A stretch of 64,000 bases of DNA. Origin: Cutibacterium modestum. Its GTDB lineage: Bacteria; Actinomycetota; Actinomycetes; Propionibacteriales; Propionibacteriaceae. The stretch covers positions 124,001 to 188,000 of the forward strand of contig NZ_BJEN01000003.1 of NCBI RefSeq assembly GCF_008326345.1. Reading direction: 5' to 3'. Below, piece by piece: positions 1 to 9,655 of this stretch. The translations under genes were made by a program, and so were the position numbers. Numbering within the stretch: position 1 is the stretch's first letter; the number at the start of each line of letters is the position of its first letter. The notes beneath the pieces were generated by a model, which worked only from the letters and a program-made list of their open reading frames with translations, did not search any database and had not been told where the DNA came from.

Positions 1-1415
1 GGCGTATAGCGGGGTCAGGAAGTTCTCGATGGAGGGGTAGTCCATTTGCCATCCGGTGCGGAAGAAGCCTTGGAGCTGACGCTTGTTGATCATGTCGCGC
101 AGGGTCTTGAAGTCCGGGGTGACCTTGAGCTGGCACTTGAGGCCAAGATCGTTCTTCCAACCGTTGCAGATGGCCTGAGACCACGCCTTGTGGTCGCCGT
201 CACCGTTGACCGCAATGGTCAGGGTGCCCTTATACCCACCGGACCTCTTGTACAGCTCGACGGCTTTGTCCTTGTCGTACTTGCACATCTCGCCGCACTG
301 GTCCTTCTTGTATCCGTCGACGACGGGGGAGACCCAGCCATCAGCGGGGGTCCGGGAACCAGCGAAGATCTGTTTCGTGATTGTTGCCCGGTCGATGTCC
401 ATGCCGAGGGCCTTGACCAGGTCCTTATTGCCGGCTAGCTGTTTGTCCTTGCTGGAGTAGGTCAGCGTCTGGTTGATGCCCGACTGACGGATGCCCCAGC
501 GGCCAGAGAGGTCGTTCTTCCACTGGTCGTTGGTGAGCTGGTCGGTCGGGATGAGGTCGTTGATGTCAAGGTTGTTGGCGACGGTGTCGTTGTAGGCTGG
601 GCTAGCGTCGTTGTAAATCTTGAAGGTGACCTTATCGACGTGGCCCTTGTACGCTCCGGTGTAGTTCTCATTCTTGGCGGTGGTGATGACGGTGGCGGTG
701 TTGTCGGTGACCTTATATGGCCCGGCGCCGATCGGCATCTTCTCCCACTTCTTGTTATCGGATCCTTGAGGAAGGCATCCGGCAGCGGGGCGAAGGCGGT
801 GTAGCCCAGACGTACCTCGAGGTTAGAGACCTTTTCGGTGGTCTTGATGGTGAAAGTGTGGTCGTTGACGACTTTGAGACCGCTCATGGACTTAGCCTTG
901 GGCTTGGTCTTACAAGCCTCGTCACCACACTGTTCGTCGGCGTAACCCTCGATTGGCTCGAAGAAGTAGCCGGACTGCTGGGCGTTGGGTCCGTAGGCGG
1001 CCCAGTTCCAACCGTCGACGAAGTTTCTAGCCTTGACCTCGGTGCCATCGGAGAACTTGTATCCCGATTTGATTTTAACGGTGAAGTTCTGGTTGTCCTT
1101 GGTCTCGATGGACTGGGCGATGTCCATCTCTGGCTTGGCGGTGTCGGGGTTGTAGTGGATGAGGCGTGCGGTGACGGCGTCGAGGACGTTTCCGCCGCAG
1201 GTCTCGTTGGTGTTGGACGGAATAAGCGGATTTTGCGGGGTACAGCCGCGAACGGTGATCGATCCGCCATCCTTGGCGGGGGCGCTGTTATTGCTGCCGC
1301 CAGTGGCCGACGACTCGCCAGTCGAGTCGTTCTTGGCTGCGACATCCTCGCCGCACGCTGACAATGCCATCAAGCCTGCGAGGGACAGCGTAATGAGTGG
1401 CCTCATTCGACGCAT
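1..1415 (-). pseudogene. Peptide/oligopeptide ABC transporter substrate-binding lipoprotein (OppA family), frameshifted and cut by the window edge
   Basis: Starts at ATG 1415 behind AGGAG and opens with a lipoprotein signal ending in the lipobox LSAC, then a family 5 solute-binding domain that would capture peptides or other substrates outside the membrane. Residues up to FLKDP are in one frame. At about 757-764 the frame slips: adding one base restores DNKKWEKMPIGAGPY, and this second frame stays open and protein-like (NQTLTYSSKDKQLAG, MDIDRATITKQIFAGSRTP) to position 1. A single missing base therefore splits an otherwise well-preserved gene; the original frame stops at 462. Either a recent pseudogene or a sequence error. 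No partner permease genes are in the window. The family call is confident; the substrate is unknown. Confidence 0.8.
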
Positions 1416-1675
1416 GGTGTCTCCTTCTCACGTCTCGTCGGCGTCGAACCGACGGTCCCACGTTGTTCGGGACACCATGCCACCGCGACGCGGCATTCGT
1501 CAGCCGTTTCGAAGGGTTGAAACAACATCGTGACCGTATTGAAACATGTGTAAAGTCACTTGCTTGGGTGGACGTCGGTCTCACGATGTGGAGATATTTG
1601 GGATCGTACACCGCATCGTCGCTAGCCCTGAAGGAGTTGGGAACACAGATTGTCCTACCCCTCGGACATGCGAAA

Positions 1676-1703
1676 GGGACTCGCACCCGCAGGTGGGAGT
1701 CCC
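1676..1703 (-). terminator. Hairpin downstream of the PfpI-family gene
   Basis: GGGACTC and GAGTCCC arms enclose a loop that itself pairs (CACC/GGTG). It lies about 20 bases past the stop of the minus-strand gene ending at 1725 and is followed on that strand by CTTTCG. Consistent with a Rho-independent terminator. Confidence 0.6.
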
Positions 1704-1724
1704 CTTCTCTGACATTCCTGTGAA

Positions 1725-2264
1725 TCAGGAAATCTCGTCGACCAGAGCCTGAGTGAAGGCGGGCAGATCGTTGGGATTACGCGAGGTGAGCAGCACCCAT
1801 CCGTTGCCGGGGCAGCGTAAGACTTCCTTGTCGACCCAGGTGGCCCCGGCATTCTCGAGGTCGGGACGAATAGAGATGTAGGAGGTCAACGTCTTGCCTT
1901 TAGCCACGTCGGCGTCAATGAGCACCCAGGGTCCGTGGCAGATAGCCCCGACCGGCTTGCCAGCAGCCGCGAACTCCTTGACTAGGCGACGCCCATCCTC
2001 GTCAGTACGCAAGGTGTCCGCATTGACGGTGCCACCGGGGATGACGAGCAAGTCGTAATCGGAGGCCTTGGCGTCGGCGAGCGTGGAATCAGCGTTTACC
2101 GTGGACGCCCAATTTTTGTCGCCAGTGACGGTCTGGACGGTCTCGCCGCTATTGGAAGCGACTGTCACTTCGATGTTGGCCTTCTTGAGGGCGTTGAAGG
2201 GCTCGACGAGCTCGGCCTCCTCAACTCCAAAGTCGGTGACGGCGATGAGCGCGCGTGCAGCCAT
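1725..2264 (-). CDS. DJ-1/PfpI family protein (class I glutamine amidotransferase-like)
   Basis: 179 aa from ATG 2264, chosen because AGGAGGAACC lies just upstream and the DJ-1 fold begins at MAARALIAV. The family includes intracellular cysteine proteases, deglycases and stress proteins. Visible signatures are the early acidic stretch EEAEL, the strand YDLLVIPGG and the nucleophile elbow AICHGPW with its Cys-His pair. Length matches PfpI/YhbO-type proteins. No signal peptide, so cytoplasmic. Probably monocistronic, with its own terminator. Exact activity is not predictable within this family. Confidence 0.85.
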   Translation of the reverse strand: MAARALIAVTDFGVEEAELVEPFNALKKANIEVTVASNSGETVQTVTGDKNWASTVNADSTLADAKASDYDLLVIPGGTVNADTLRTDEDGRRLVKEFAAAGKPVGAICHGPWVLIDADVAKGKTLTSYISIRPDLENAGATWVDKEVLRCPGNGWVLLTSRNPNDLPAFTQALVDEIS

Positions 2265-2315
2265 GGTGGTTCCTCCTTCAGTCGCGTTCAGTGGTGCAAC
2301 AAGGCCCAATGCCAA

Positions 2316-2711
2316 AGTATTCCGAAGCCACGGGACCAGCCGTATCGCCTGGAAAAGCGACAGCAGGTCTTCGTGGCGACGAAGTTTGCCTGGGTAAGAG
2401 GCGTAGGAATCCCGGCTCTGGTAGTGCTACAGGTCATTGTCATTGCCTGCACAATCCGATGGCGACTGATCTGCGGGGTGTCCTGATCCGTCATGGTAAG
2501 ACGCCCCTGGCGTGGTGACACGAACCTGGGGTTTGCCACATCTGGATGGGGTGATGGTGGTTGTGCGGACTGTGACGGACGCTGTCCCAGAATTGTGCGA
2601 TGCAACATCGTTGACAGCAGGGTAGGGGTGACGTTAGTGGCTCATCCTGCGAAACCGAGCGAACAATCCAGTCCTGGTGTCGCACACGAAACCGCCAGCT
2701 GAAGGCCCGGA
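2316..2711. other. Intergenic stretch with no recognisable gene
   Basis: About 400 bases between the PfpI-family gene and tRNA-Pro. Open frames here are short, lack ribosome binding sites and resemble no family I recognise. It presumably holds the promoter of the PfpI-family gene at its left end. Confidence 0.5.
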
Positions 2712-2788
<77 letters not shown>

Positions 2789-2868
2789 TGACCACGGTCA
2801 TCCTCCTCATAGGGAAGACCGACGCATACTTTAACCCAGCTTGGTTGAAAGCGCCAAGCTGACCTCCG

Positions 2869-3783
2869 TCAGGGCCGGGGAACAAGGGTAAGCAGGGTCG
2901 CCTCCGGACGACAGAATGTCCGGTACGGAGCGAAGGGGGAGCACCCTAACCCAGCCGAGACGTGCAGCCACCCGGTGCGCTCGCCGCAGGTGTGTTGCGA
3001 TAGCCCCTTGACACGGTCAGTGTCCAAATCACAGTTGGTGATGATGGCTCCCTTGAAGGGCAGACATACCTGTCCGCCATGGGTATGGCCCGCGAAGACG
3101 ATGTCCATGCCGTCGCTAACCATGGCGTCGAGAATTTTGAGATAGGGGGCATGGGTGACGCCGATGTTGAGGTCGGCATCGTTGTCAGCTGGGCCGGCCA
3201 CTTTCTCGTAATGATCGCGGTCGTGATGGGCGTCGTCAGTGCCGCGGAAAGCCAACCGGCGACCGGCCACCTCCAATGTTCCGGACTTGTCGTTGAGGTC
3301 CAGCCATCCCGCAGAAGTGAAAGCCTGACGAAGTTCTTGATGAGGAAGCTCTAGTACCGGCTTGTCGGATTGATGAGAGCGTCCCGAAAGGAGGTAGGAA
3401 AACGGGTTCTTGAACTCCGGCACCAGGTAGTCATTGGACCCTAAAACGAATGCCCCAGGTCGCTGTAGCAGCCCCGATATGTCGTCAAGAAGGGGCCAGA
3501 GCGAATCGGCCGAGCAAAAATTGTCGCCGGTATTGATGACAAGATCAGGCTTGAGAGCGGCGAGTTGACGGATGAACTCTCGCTTCGCCTTCTGGCGGGC
3601 TAGCAGGTGCAAGTCCGACATATGTAGTATGCGCAGCGGCGAGGTGCCAGGCTTCAGTACCGGTACTTCGACGTGACGCACCACGAACCGGCGCGCTTCG
3701 ATCACCCCATAGGTCAGTCCTGCAACGCCGAGACCAATAGTGCCGGTCACCGCTGTGAAGCCAGTCTTCATAGCGGTCCTCAT
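2869..3783 (-). CDS. Membrane-anchored metallophosphoesterase (YkuE-like)
   Basis: 304 aa from ATG 3783, which falls one base after the stop of the upstream penicillin-binding protein gene, so the two are probably translationally coupled. The frame continues upstream but only as a shadow of that gene. A single N-terminal hydrophobic segment (about residues 5-30) precedes a calcineurin-like phosphoesterase domain with the metal-binding blocks HMSDLHL, NTGDN, GSND and GHTHGG. Homologues hydrolyse phosphoesters near the membrane; the substrate is not evident. Actinobacteria commonly keep this gene beside ponA, which suggests a cell-envelope role. Confidence 0.88.
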   Translation of the reverse strand: MRTAMKTGFTAVTGTIGLGVAGLTYGVIEARRFVVRHVEVPVLKPGTSPLRILHMSDLHLLARQKAKREFIRQLAALKPDLVINTGDNFCSADSLWPLLDDISGLLQRPGAFVLGSNDYLVPEFKNPFSYLLSGRSHQSDKPVLELPHQELRQAFTSAGWLDLNDKSGTLEVAGRRLAFRGTDDAHHDRDHYEKVAGPADNDADLNIGVTHAPYLKILDAMVSDGMDIVFAGHTHGGQVCLPFKGAIITNCDLDTDRVKGLSQHTCGERTGWLHVSAGLGCSPFAPYRTFCRPEATLLTLVPRP

Positions 3784-3784
3784 G

Positions 3785-6265
3785 TCAGCGAGGCCTCGTC
3801 GTTCCGGGCGGGTTTTGCTGGCCACCTCCATTGCTGTGGCCGTTATTACCCCCACTATTGCCGTTATGGTCGCCGGGCTGGGTCTGGTTATCAGGAGGGT
3901 TTTGTTGGCGATCGGGCTGCTTATCGCCGGGGTTGTTTGGCTGGTCTTCTGACGGCGGAGGAGAGTAGGTCGGTTCAGGAGCTGGCCTTGGACCCTTCGA
4001 TACTTTGAGGGTGACGGAAGTTCCGGAATGGGCTGATCCCTTGGAAGCCGTGCCGAGGTAGGTACCGGGTTCAGTGTCGTCCCAGACATGCCACACGTTG
4101 GTGCGAAATCCCGCCTTGTGGATGGCAGTTTTGGCCTGGGAATAAGTCATTCCGTCAGTGTTTGGGATCTTGATGAGTTTGCCGTAGCGCACCTCGTCGG
4201 TGGGAGCCACGAAGGCTGTCTTGGGCTTGTCTTGGAGGACGCCGGCCATCGCTGCACGGTAGATTTTGCCGGCATCGCTACCACCAGAACCGTTGAGGTA
4301 GACCCCGGGAGTGGTCCGAATACCCTTGATCGAGCGGGACTTGTCTCCACGGAAGTAGGGGCTGCTACCATCGGCGGCGATCATCGCTACACCGGCAGCA
4401 TGCGGGGTATACCCATTGAACCAGGCAGCCTCATGGGCGTCGGTGGTACCGGTCTTGCCTGCCTGCGGATAACCACCCGGGATTTTTGCCGCCATACCCG
4501 TGGCATCCATGACGCCCGAAAGCACCGAGTTGACGCCGTCAGCAACCTTCTGTGGCATGACTCGCTTGCAGTTGCCGGTCGGGACCTTGATAGGTGAACC
4601 ATTCCGATTCTTGACCGACTTGAGAATGATGGGGTCACACTGAATGCCACGTGAGGCGAAGGTCGCGTAGGCCGAAGCCATGGACATCGGGGACACATAC
4701 GCAGTACCGAGGGTGAACGACGGCACGTTCTGGAAGGTCTTGACGATGTCCTTATCGCTAGAAAGTTGCACGCCGGTGCTCTGAGCCATCTTGGTGACGT
4801 CACACATGCCGACGTCCTGCTCTAGCTGGACAAAGTAGGTGTTAACCGACCATGCGGCTGCCTCACGCAAACCAATGTTCCACGAGTGTCCCGCTGAGTT
4901 ATGCACCCGGAACGGCCCCGACTTAAAACTTCCCGTACAGTTGGTGAACTTTTCACCGGTGAAGTCCATGGGAGAAGACGCGGTGTAGTGCTTGCTCATG
5001 GGTATGCCTTTGGCGATGGCCGCAGCTATCGTGAAGGCCTTAAAAGTCGATCCGGCCTGGAAACCGGTGGCCCCGCCCATCGAGCCTGGTGCCATGTAGT
5101 TGTAGTAGGTCTGCCCGGGCTTTTTGCCCATGACAGGTCGAGACTGCGCCATCGCCATAAGCAAACCGGTGCCTGGCTGAATGATGGCCGTTCCGGCAAG
5201 AACCGGATCCCTGGGTCCAACGACGTCCGAGACAGCCCTCTGGGCGGCATCCTGAACCTTGGGGTCAATATTCGTCTGGATCGTTAGTCCACCACGCTTG
5301 ACTAATTTGGCCCGTTCGTCGGGGTTCTTGCCCAGGCTCGGCATCTGCAACAAGCTGCGATATGCGTAGTCACAGATGAACGGGTACTTCGAGGAAATAC
5401 AGCCGTTCTTCGGATAGAAGACCTTCGATTTGTCGAAGACGACTGCCTCGGCCTTTCGGGCTTGGTCGGTGCTAATGAGGTTGAGTTGAGCCATACGTGC
5501 CAGCACGATATTGCGGCGGTTCAAGGCTGCCTCGGGGTGGTTCACCGGATCGTAGGCGACCGGGTTTTGCACTAGCCCAGCCAGCATCGCCGACTGGGCG
5601 AGATCAAGTTTGGCGGCCGTCGTCCCAAAGTAGTGACGGGCCGCGGACTCGACGCCGTAGGCACCGTCGCCAAAGTAAGCGATATTGAGGTAGCGCTCCA
5701 GGATCTGCTGTTTGGAAAGCTTCTTCTCCATCGCCACCGCATAGCGTAGCTCTTGCAATTTTCGGGTGACCGTCGGCTCTTGGGCGGCCTGCACGCCCTC
5801 CTCATTACCTGCGGCTACGGCGGCCTCGATGCGGATCTGCTTGACATACTGCTGGGTGAGGGTTGATCCGCCCTGCCGGGCTGATCCGGCGACGTTTGCC
5901 ACTAGGGCGCGCGCGGTGCCCTTGAGGTCGACCGCTCCGTGAGAAAAAAACCGGTTGTCCTCGATAGCGACTTGGGCAGTTTGCATCTGCTTGGAGATCT
6001 TTGACAACGGGACGTATTCGCGGTTCTCGTCGTAGAAAGTGGCTAGTACTGATCCATCGGCCATGAGGATGTGGGACTTTTGAGCCTGCGGTGTGCTTGT
6101 CAACTCGGGTGGCAAGTCTTCCATGCTGTTGGCAACCATCTTGGCGGTTCCACCGGCCAAAGCTGCGACGGGCACGACGAATCCGACCGCTAGCAGTCCG
6201 GTCAGGATGCTGACGATTCCGAACATGGCTAAGGGGTAGAGCTTACCGTGCCTGTCTGAGCGCAT
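3785..6265 (-). CDS. Class A penicillin-binding protein (bifunctional transglycosylase/transpeptidase) with PASTA domain
   Basis: 826 aa. After a membrane anchor (about residues 11-40) comes a GT51 glycosyltransferase domain with the catalytic Glu102 in EDNRFF and GGSTLTQQ, polymerising lipid II into glycan strands. The transpeptidase domain follows with nucleophile motif STFK (Ser406), SVN and KTGTT, cross-linking stem peptides at the outer face of the membrane. One PASTA-like repeat (about residues 690-755) precedes a Pro/Asn/Gly/Gln-rich low-complexity tail (PNNPGDKQP, NSGGNNGH). Resembles mycobacterial PonA. Precedes the phosphoesterase gene by one base. Confidence 0.95.
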   Translation of the reverse strand: MRSDRHGKLYPLAMFGIVSILTGLLAVGFVVPVAALAGGTAKMVANSMEDLPPELTSTPQAQKSHILMADGSVLATFYDENREYVPLSKISKQMQTAQVAIEDNRFFSHGAVDLKGTARALVANVAGSARQGGSTLTQQYVKQIRIEAAVAAGNEEGVQAAQEPTVTRKLQELRYAVAMEKKLSKQQILERYLNIAYFGDGAYGVESAARHYFGTTAAKLDLAQSAMLAGLVQNPVAYDPVNHPEAALNRRNIVLARMAQLNLISTDQARKAEAVVFDKSKVFYPKNGCISSKYPFICDYAYRSLLQMPSLGKNPDERAKLVKRGGLTIQTNIDPKVQDAAQRAVSDVVGPRDPVLAGTAIIQPGTGLLMAMAQSRPVMGKKPGQTYYNYMAPGSMGGATGFQAGSTFKAFTIAAAIAKGIPMSKHYTASSPMDFTGEKFTNCTGSFKSGPFRVHNSAGHSWNIGLREAAAWSVNTYFVQLEQDVGMCDVTKMAQSTGVQLSSDKDIVKTFQNVPSFTLGTAYVSPMSMASAYATFASRGIQCDPIILKSVKNRNGSPIKVPTGNCKRVMPQKVADGVNSVLSGVMDATGMAAKIPGGYPQAGKTGTTDAHEAAWFNGYTPHAAGVAMIAADGSSPYFRGDKSRSIKGIRTTPGVYLNGSGGSDAGKIYRAAMAGVLQDKPKTAFVAPTDEVRYGKLIKIPNTDGMTYSQAKTAIHKAGFRTNVWHVWDDTEPGTYLGTASKGSAHSGTSVTLKVSKGPRPAPEPTYSPPPSEDQPNNPGDKQPDRQQNPPDNQTQPGDHNGNSGGNNGHSNGGGQQNPPGTTRPR

Positions 6266-6490
6266 GTTCCAAGAATACGTGAGGGTTCAGACATACCCGA
6301 GTTACCCGGGTCGTAGGCAAGTCTTTCATGGATTTATTCCATGTTCCTACTATCGTAATAGGCGCGCTTGACGGCCATGGTCTCGTTCATGGCGTAGCGC
6401 AAGTGACTGCGGCGCTCCCGTCCAAACCACGGCGGGAACGCCATACTGACGCCGGTTAGACTTTGGTGTCCGAACCTGGCAGGAGGGTTG

Positions 6491-7765
6491 ATGACGCGAG
6501 TCGTCCAGAAGTTCGGCGGGTCCTCAGTGGCCGACGCTGCATCGATTAAGCGCGTAGCGCGCCGTATTGCTGCTACAAAGCAGGCGGGCAATGACATTGT
6601 CGTCGTCATTTCAGCTATGGGTGACACCACTGACGACCTTATGGACCTTGCCCTAGAGGTTTCTCCACAGCCCGCTCCACGAGAACTCGACATGCTCCTG
6701 ACAACGGGTGAGCGGCAGTCTGCCGCTCTCCTCGCGATGGCCCTGTCTGACGTGGGCATCCCGGCACGTTCTTATACCGGTTCCCAGGCCGGAGTTATTA
6801 CGACTGCTGCCCACGGTAATGCCCGTATCATCGACATCACCCCCGGGCGGATCGAGAAGTCCTTGGAGGCGGGAGACCTCGTCATTGTCGCGGGGTTCCA
6901 GGGCGTCTCCCAGACGACCAAAGACGTCACCACCCTGGGGCGAGGAGCATCTGACACCACTGCGGTCGCCCTGGCTAGCTCCTTGGGTGCTGATTTTTGT
7001 GAGATTTACTCTGACGTTGACGGTGTCTTCACCGCTGATCCACGTATCGTCAAAGGAGCTCGACGTATTCCTGAAATCTCCTACGAGGAGATGCTCGAAA
7101 TGGCTGCCTGCGGTGCGAAGATCCTCCATCTGCGTTGCGTCGAGTACGCCCGCCGCGAGGACGTGCCAGTGCACGTGCGCTCCTCGTTCTCTGACAAACC
7201 CGGTACTTGGGTCAAGGACGTTACTGACATTACGAAGGGATCTGACATGGAAGAGGCCATTATCTCGGGCGTGGCCCACGACCGCTCGGAGGCGAAGATC
7301 ACCGTCGCTGGGATCCCAGACGCGGTGGGTCGCGCTGCCCAGATCTTCGACATCATCGCCCATGCTGACATCAACATCGACATGATTGTGCAGAACGCAT
7401 CCCGGGTTATGAACGGTCGTACTGACCTCTCCTTTACCCTGCCGATGAGTGATGGACCCACGGCAGTGCGCGCCTTGACTGCCGTCAAGGACGAGTTGGG
7501 CTACGAACAGATCCTGTATAACGACCAGATCGGCAAAGTTTCAGTGGTTGGTGTGGGCATGAGGACCCATCCCGGGGTCACGTCGACGTTCTTCCGCGCG
7601 TTGGCTAGCTCCGGTATCAACTTGCAAATGATCTCGACTTCCGAGATTCGCATTTCGGTGGTTGTAGACGCCGACCAAGTTGACGAGGCCGTTCGTGTTG
7701 CCCACACTGCCTTCGGACTCGATGCCGAGGGCGAGGCCGTCGTCTACGCCGGGACCGGCCGCTGA
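6491..7765 (+). CDS. lysC: Aspartate kinase
   Basis: About 424 aa, ATG 6491 behind AGGAGGG. Phosphorylates aspartate, the first step toward lysine, diaminopimelate, threonine and methionine. N-terminal amino-acid kinase domain with KFGGSSV and TTLGRGASDTTAVAL; the C-terminal third has two ACT domains, which in Actinobacteria confer feedback inhibition by lysine and threonine. Internal starts giving a separate beta subunit are common in this family and possible near 7240 (MEEAIISG), but this cannot be proven here. asd is not adjacent as it is in many relatives; murJ follows 7 bases downstream. Confidence 0.96.
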   Translation: MTRVVQKFGGSSVADAASIKRVARRIAATKQAGNDIVVVISAMGDTTDDLMDLALEVSPQPAPRELDMLLTTGERQSAALLAMALSDVGIPARSYTGSQAGVITTAAHGNARIIDITPGRIEKSLEAGDLVIVAGFQGVSQTTKDVTTLGRGASDTTAVALASSLGADFCEIYSDVDGVFTADPRIVKGARRIPEISYEEMLEMAACGAKILHLRCVEYARREDVPVHVRSSFSDKPGTWVKDVTDITKGSDMEEAIISGVAHDRSEAKITVAGIPDAVGRAAQIFDIIAHADINIDMIVQNASRVMNGRTDLSFTLPMSDGPTAVRALTAVKDELGYEQILYNDQIGKVSVVGVGMRTHPGVTSTFFRALASSGINLQMISTSEIRISVVVDADQVDEAVRVAHTAFGLDAEGEAVVYAGTGR

Positions 7766-7772
7766 GGCGACC

Positions 7773-9602
7773 ATGCCTGATTCCCATGATGACGACATTT
7801 ACGATCTCCTCCGTCTCCCGGAGGCAGCTCCGCCAGTCGACGTCTACGATAGCCTCGACATTGACGCCATCACCTTCGGCGCCGATGCTTCTCGCCGCAG
7901 CCTGACGCGGCTCGGCCCTGACGAGGATTTCGATCACACCCGAGTTATCCCCGGTACAGAAGTCCGCCCACCACCAACGTCGGCGGTTCCCGAGGTACCT
8001 GTTGAGGGGTCGTTGCGTCGCGCCAGCATCGTCATGGCTGCCGGTACGATGGTGTCGAGAATTCTGGGGTTTGTCCGTACTTACCTGCTCACCGTCATTG
8101 CGGCTGGTACTTCACTGGCTCTCGACTCTTTCCAGGCTGCCAACACACTGCCAAATGTGGTGTTCATTCTGCTTAGTGCGGGAGTCCTAAACGCCATCCT
8201 GATCCCGCAGATCACCAAGGCAATGAAGCAGTCCGACGGTGGCCAAGAGTTCGTCGATCGGTTGCTAACGGTGTCGTTCGCGGCAGTGCTTGTCGTTACC
8301 GTTGTGGCGACGTTAGCCTCTCCATGGCTCTTGGATCTCTATTTCTCGTCGAGCGGGGCGACTCGTCACCTCACCGTCTTCTTCGGATTTATTTGTATGC
8401 CGCAGATCTTTTTCTACGGCCTTTACGCGATCCTCGGCCAGGTTCTCAACGCTCGCAACCAATTTGCCGCTTTCATGTGGAGTCCGGTGCTGGCGAATGT
8501 GATCCAGATCGCCGGCTTAGTATGGTTCCTGGTGCAATTCGGAGCCCACCCCGACCCCGCTACCTGGACCCCTCAGATGGTGTGGGTATTGGCTGGGACG
8601 ACGACCCTGGGCATCGTCATCCAGGGCTTGTTTCTCATCATCCCCTTGCATCGTGGCGGGTTCCGGTGGCGCCCCCGCTGGGGAATTCGCGGCTATGGTT
8701 TAGGAGCAGCCGCCCGCATCACCGTGTGGACGTTCACCGCACTGGTCATCGCTCAGCTGGCCGGCATCATCATGAAGAAGATGCTATCCCACGTGCGCCT
8801 GGTGCATCCGGAGGTCTCGTCGTCGATTAGCGCCTATGACAACGCCTTCTTGATCTTCATGTTGCCGCAGAGCTTCATTACGACATCGATTCTTACTGCG
8901 ATCTTCCCCCGGATGAGCCGTGCCAATGCCGACGGCAACAATTCCACCATGAAGAAGCTGCTGCGTCAGGGATTGGAGATGCCAGCGCTAGCGATCATTC
9001 CGTGCTCTCTGGCAATGGTCGTACTGGCCCGCCCTGGTGTGCAGACGGTGTTCTCGCTGGAACCTGGTCAGGTTGGGTCGTTGGCGGGAGCTGTGGCGAT
9101 CATGGGGGTGGGTCTGCTGCCTTTCGGCATCACCACCCTGCAGCAGCGCTATTGCTTCGCCCGTGAGGACGGCAAGCTCAACCTCATCATGCAGACGGCT
9201 ACCACGGGCACCCAGCTCGTCATCTTGGTAACGATGTTCGTCTTCCCGCCTCAGCATGCCCTTCTCGTCGTGGCGGCTGCCCAGACCATTGCCAGCCTGG
9301 TCGGTGCGACGGCGTGGCTCGTGGTGGCTTCCCGTCAACTCGACGGTATCGGCATGGGGGAAGTCAACCGGCTATGGATGAAGCTCGCTGTGGCTTCGAT
9401 CGTTGCTGCGGTTCCGACCTATCTCGTTGCCCACGGAATCGACGCTGCCGGACATGGGGCGTGGGTTGGTCATGCTGGCGGAACCTTTATTGGCGGGGTG
9501 CTATTCGTCGCCTTATTCCTCGTCCTGGCGAAGGTGCTGCGCATCGACGAGGTTCTGGATTTGCTGAGGCCCATACTACGTAAGGTGGCGCGTCGGAACT
9601 GA
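7773..9602 (+). CDS. murJ: Lipid II flippase MurJ (MviN family)
   Basis: 609 aa from ATG 7773 with GAGG upstream, 7 bases after lysC. About 90 hydrophilic, acidic residues (DSHDDDIYDLL) precede a polytopic membrane domain of about 14 helices, beginning with ASIVMAAGTMVSRILGF and including the typical NTLPNVVFILLSAGVLNAILIPQ. MurJ moves the peptidoglycan precursor lipid II to the outer leaflet. The long cytoplasmic N-terminus is typical of actinobacterial forms. In many relatives murJ lies near the origin; the pairing with lysC is less usual. Confidence 0.93.
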   Translation: MPDSHDDDIYDLLRLPEAAPPVDVYDSLDIDAITFGADASRRSLTRLGPDEDFDHTRVIPGTEVRPPPTSAVPEVPVEGSLRRASIVMAAGTMVSRILGFVRTYLLTVIAAGTSLALDSFQAANTLPNVVFILLSAGVLNAILIPQITKAMKQSDGGQEFVDRLLTVSFAAVLVVTVVATLASPWLLDLYFSSSGATRHLTVFFGFICMPQIFFYGLYAILGQVLNARNQFAAFMWSPVLANVIQIAGLVWFLVQFGAHPDPATWTPQMVWVLAGTTTLGIVIQGLFLIIPLHRGGFRWRPRWGIRGYGLGAAARITVWTFTALVIAQLAGIIMKKMLSHVRLVHPEVSSSISAYDNAFLIFMLPQSFITTSILTAIFPRMSRANADGNNSTMKKLLRQGLEMPALAIIPCSLAMVVLARPGVQTVFSLEPGQVGSLAGAVAIMGVGLLPFGITTLQQRYCFAREDGKLNLIMQTATTGTQLVILVTMFVFPPQHALLVVAAAQTIASLVGATAWLVVASRQLDGIGMGEVNRLWMKLAVASIVAAVPTYLVAHGIDAAGHGAWVGHAGGTFIGGVLFVALFLVLAKVLRIDEVLDLLRPILRKVARRN

Positions 9603-9655
9603 GGCATGGTTGCCGAAACCGTGGTCACGGTATGCACGTGGGTGATGCGCTGTGA

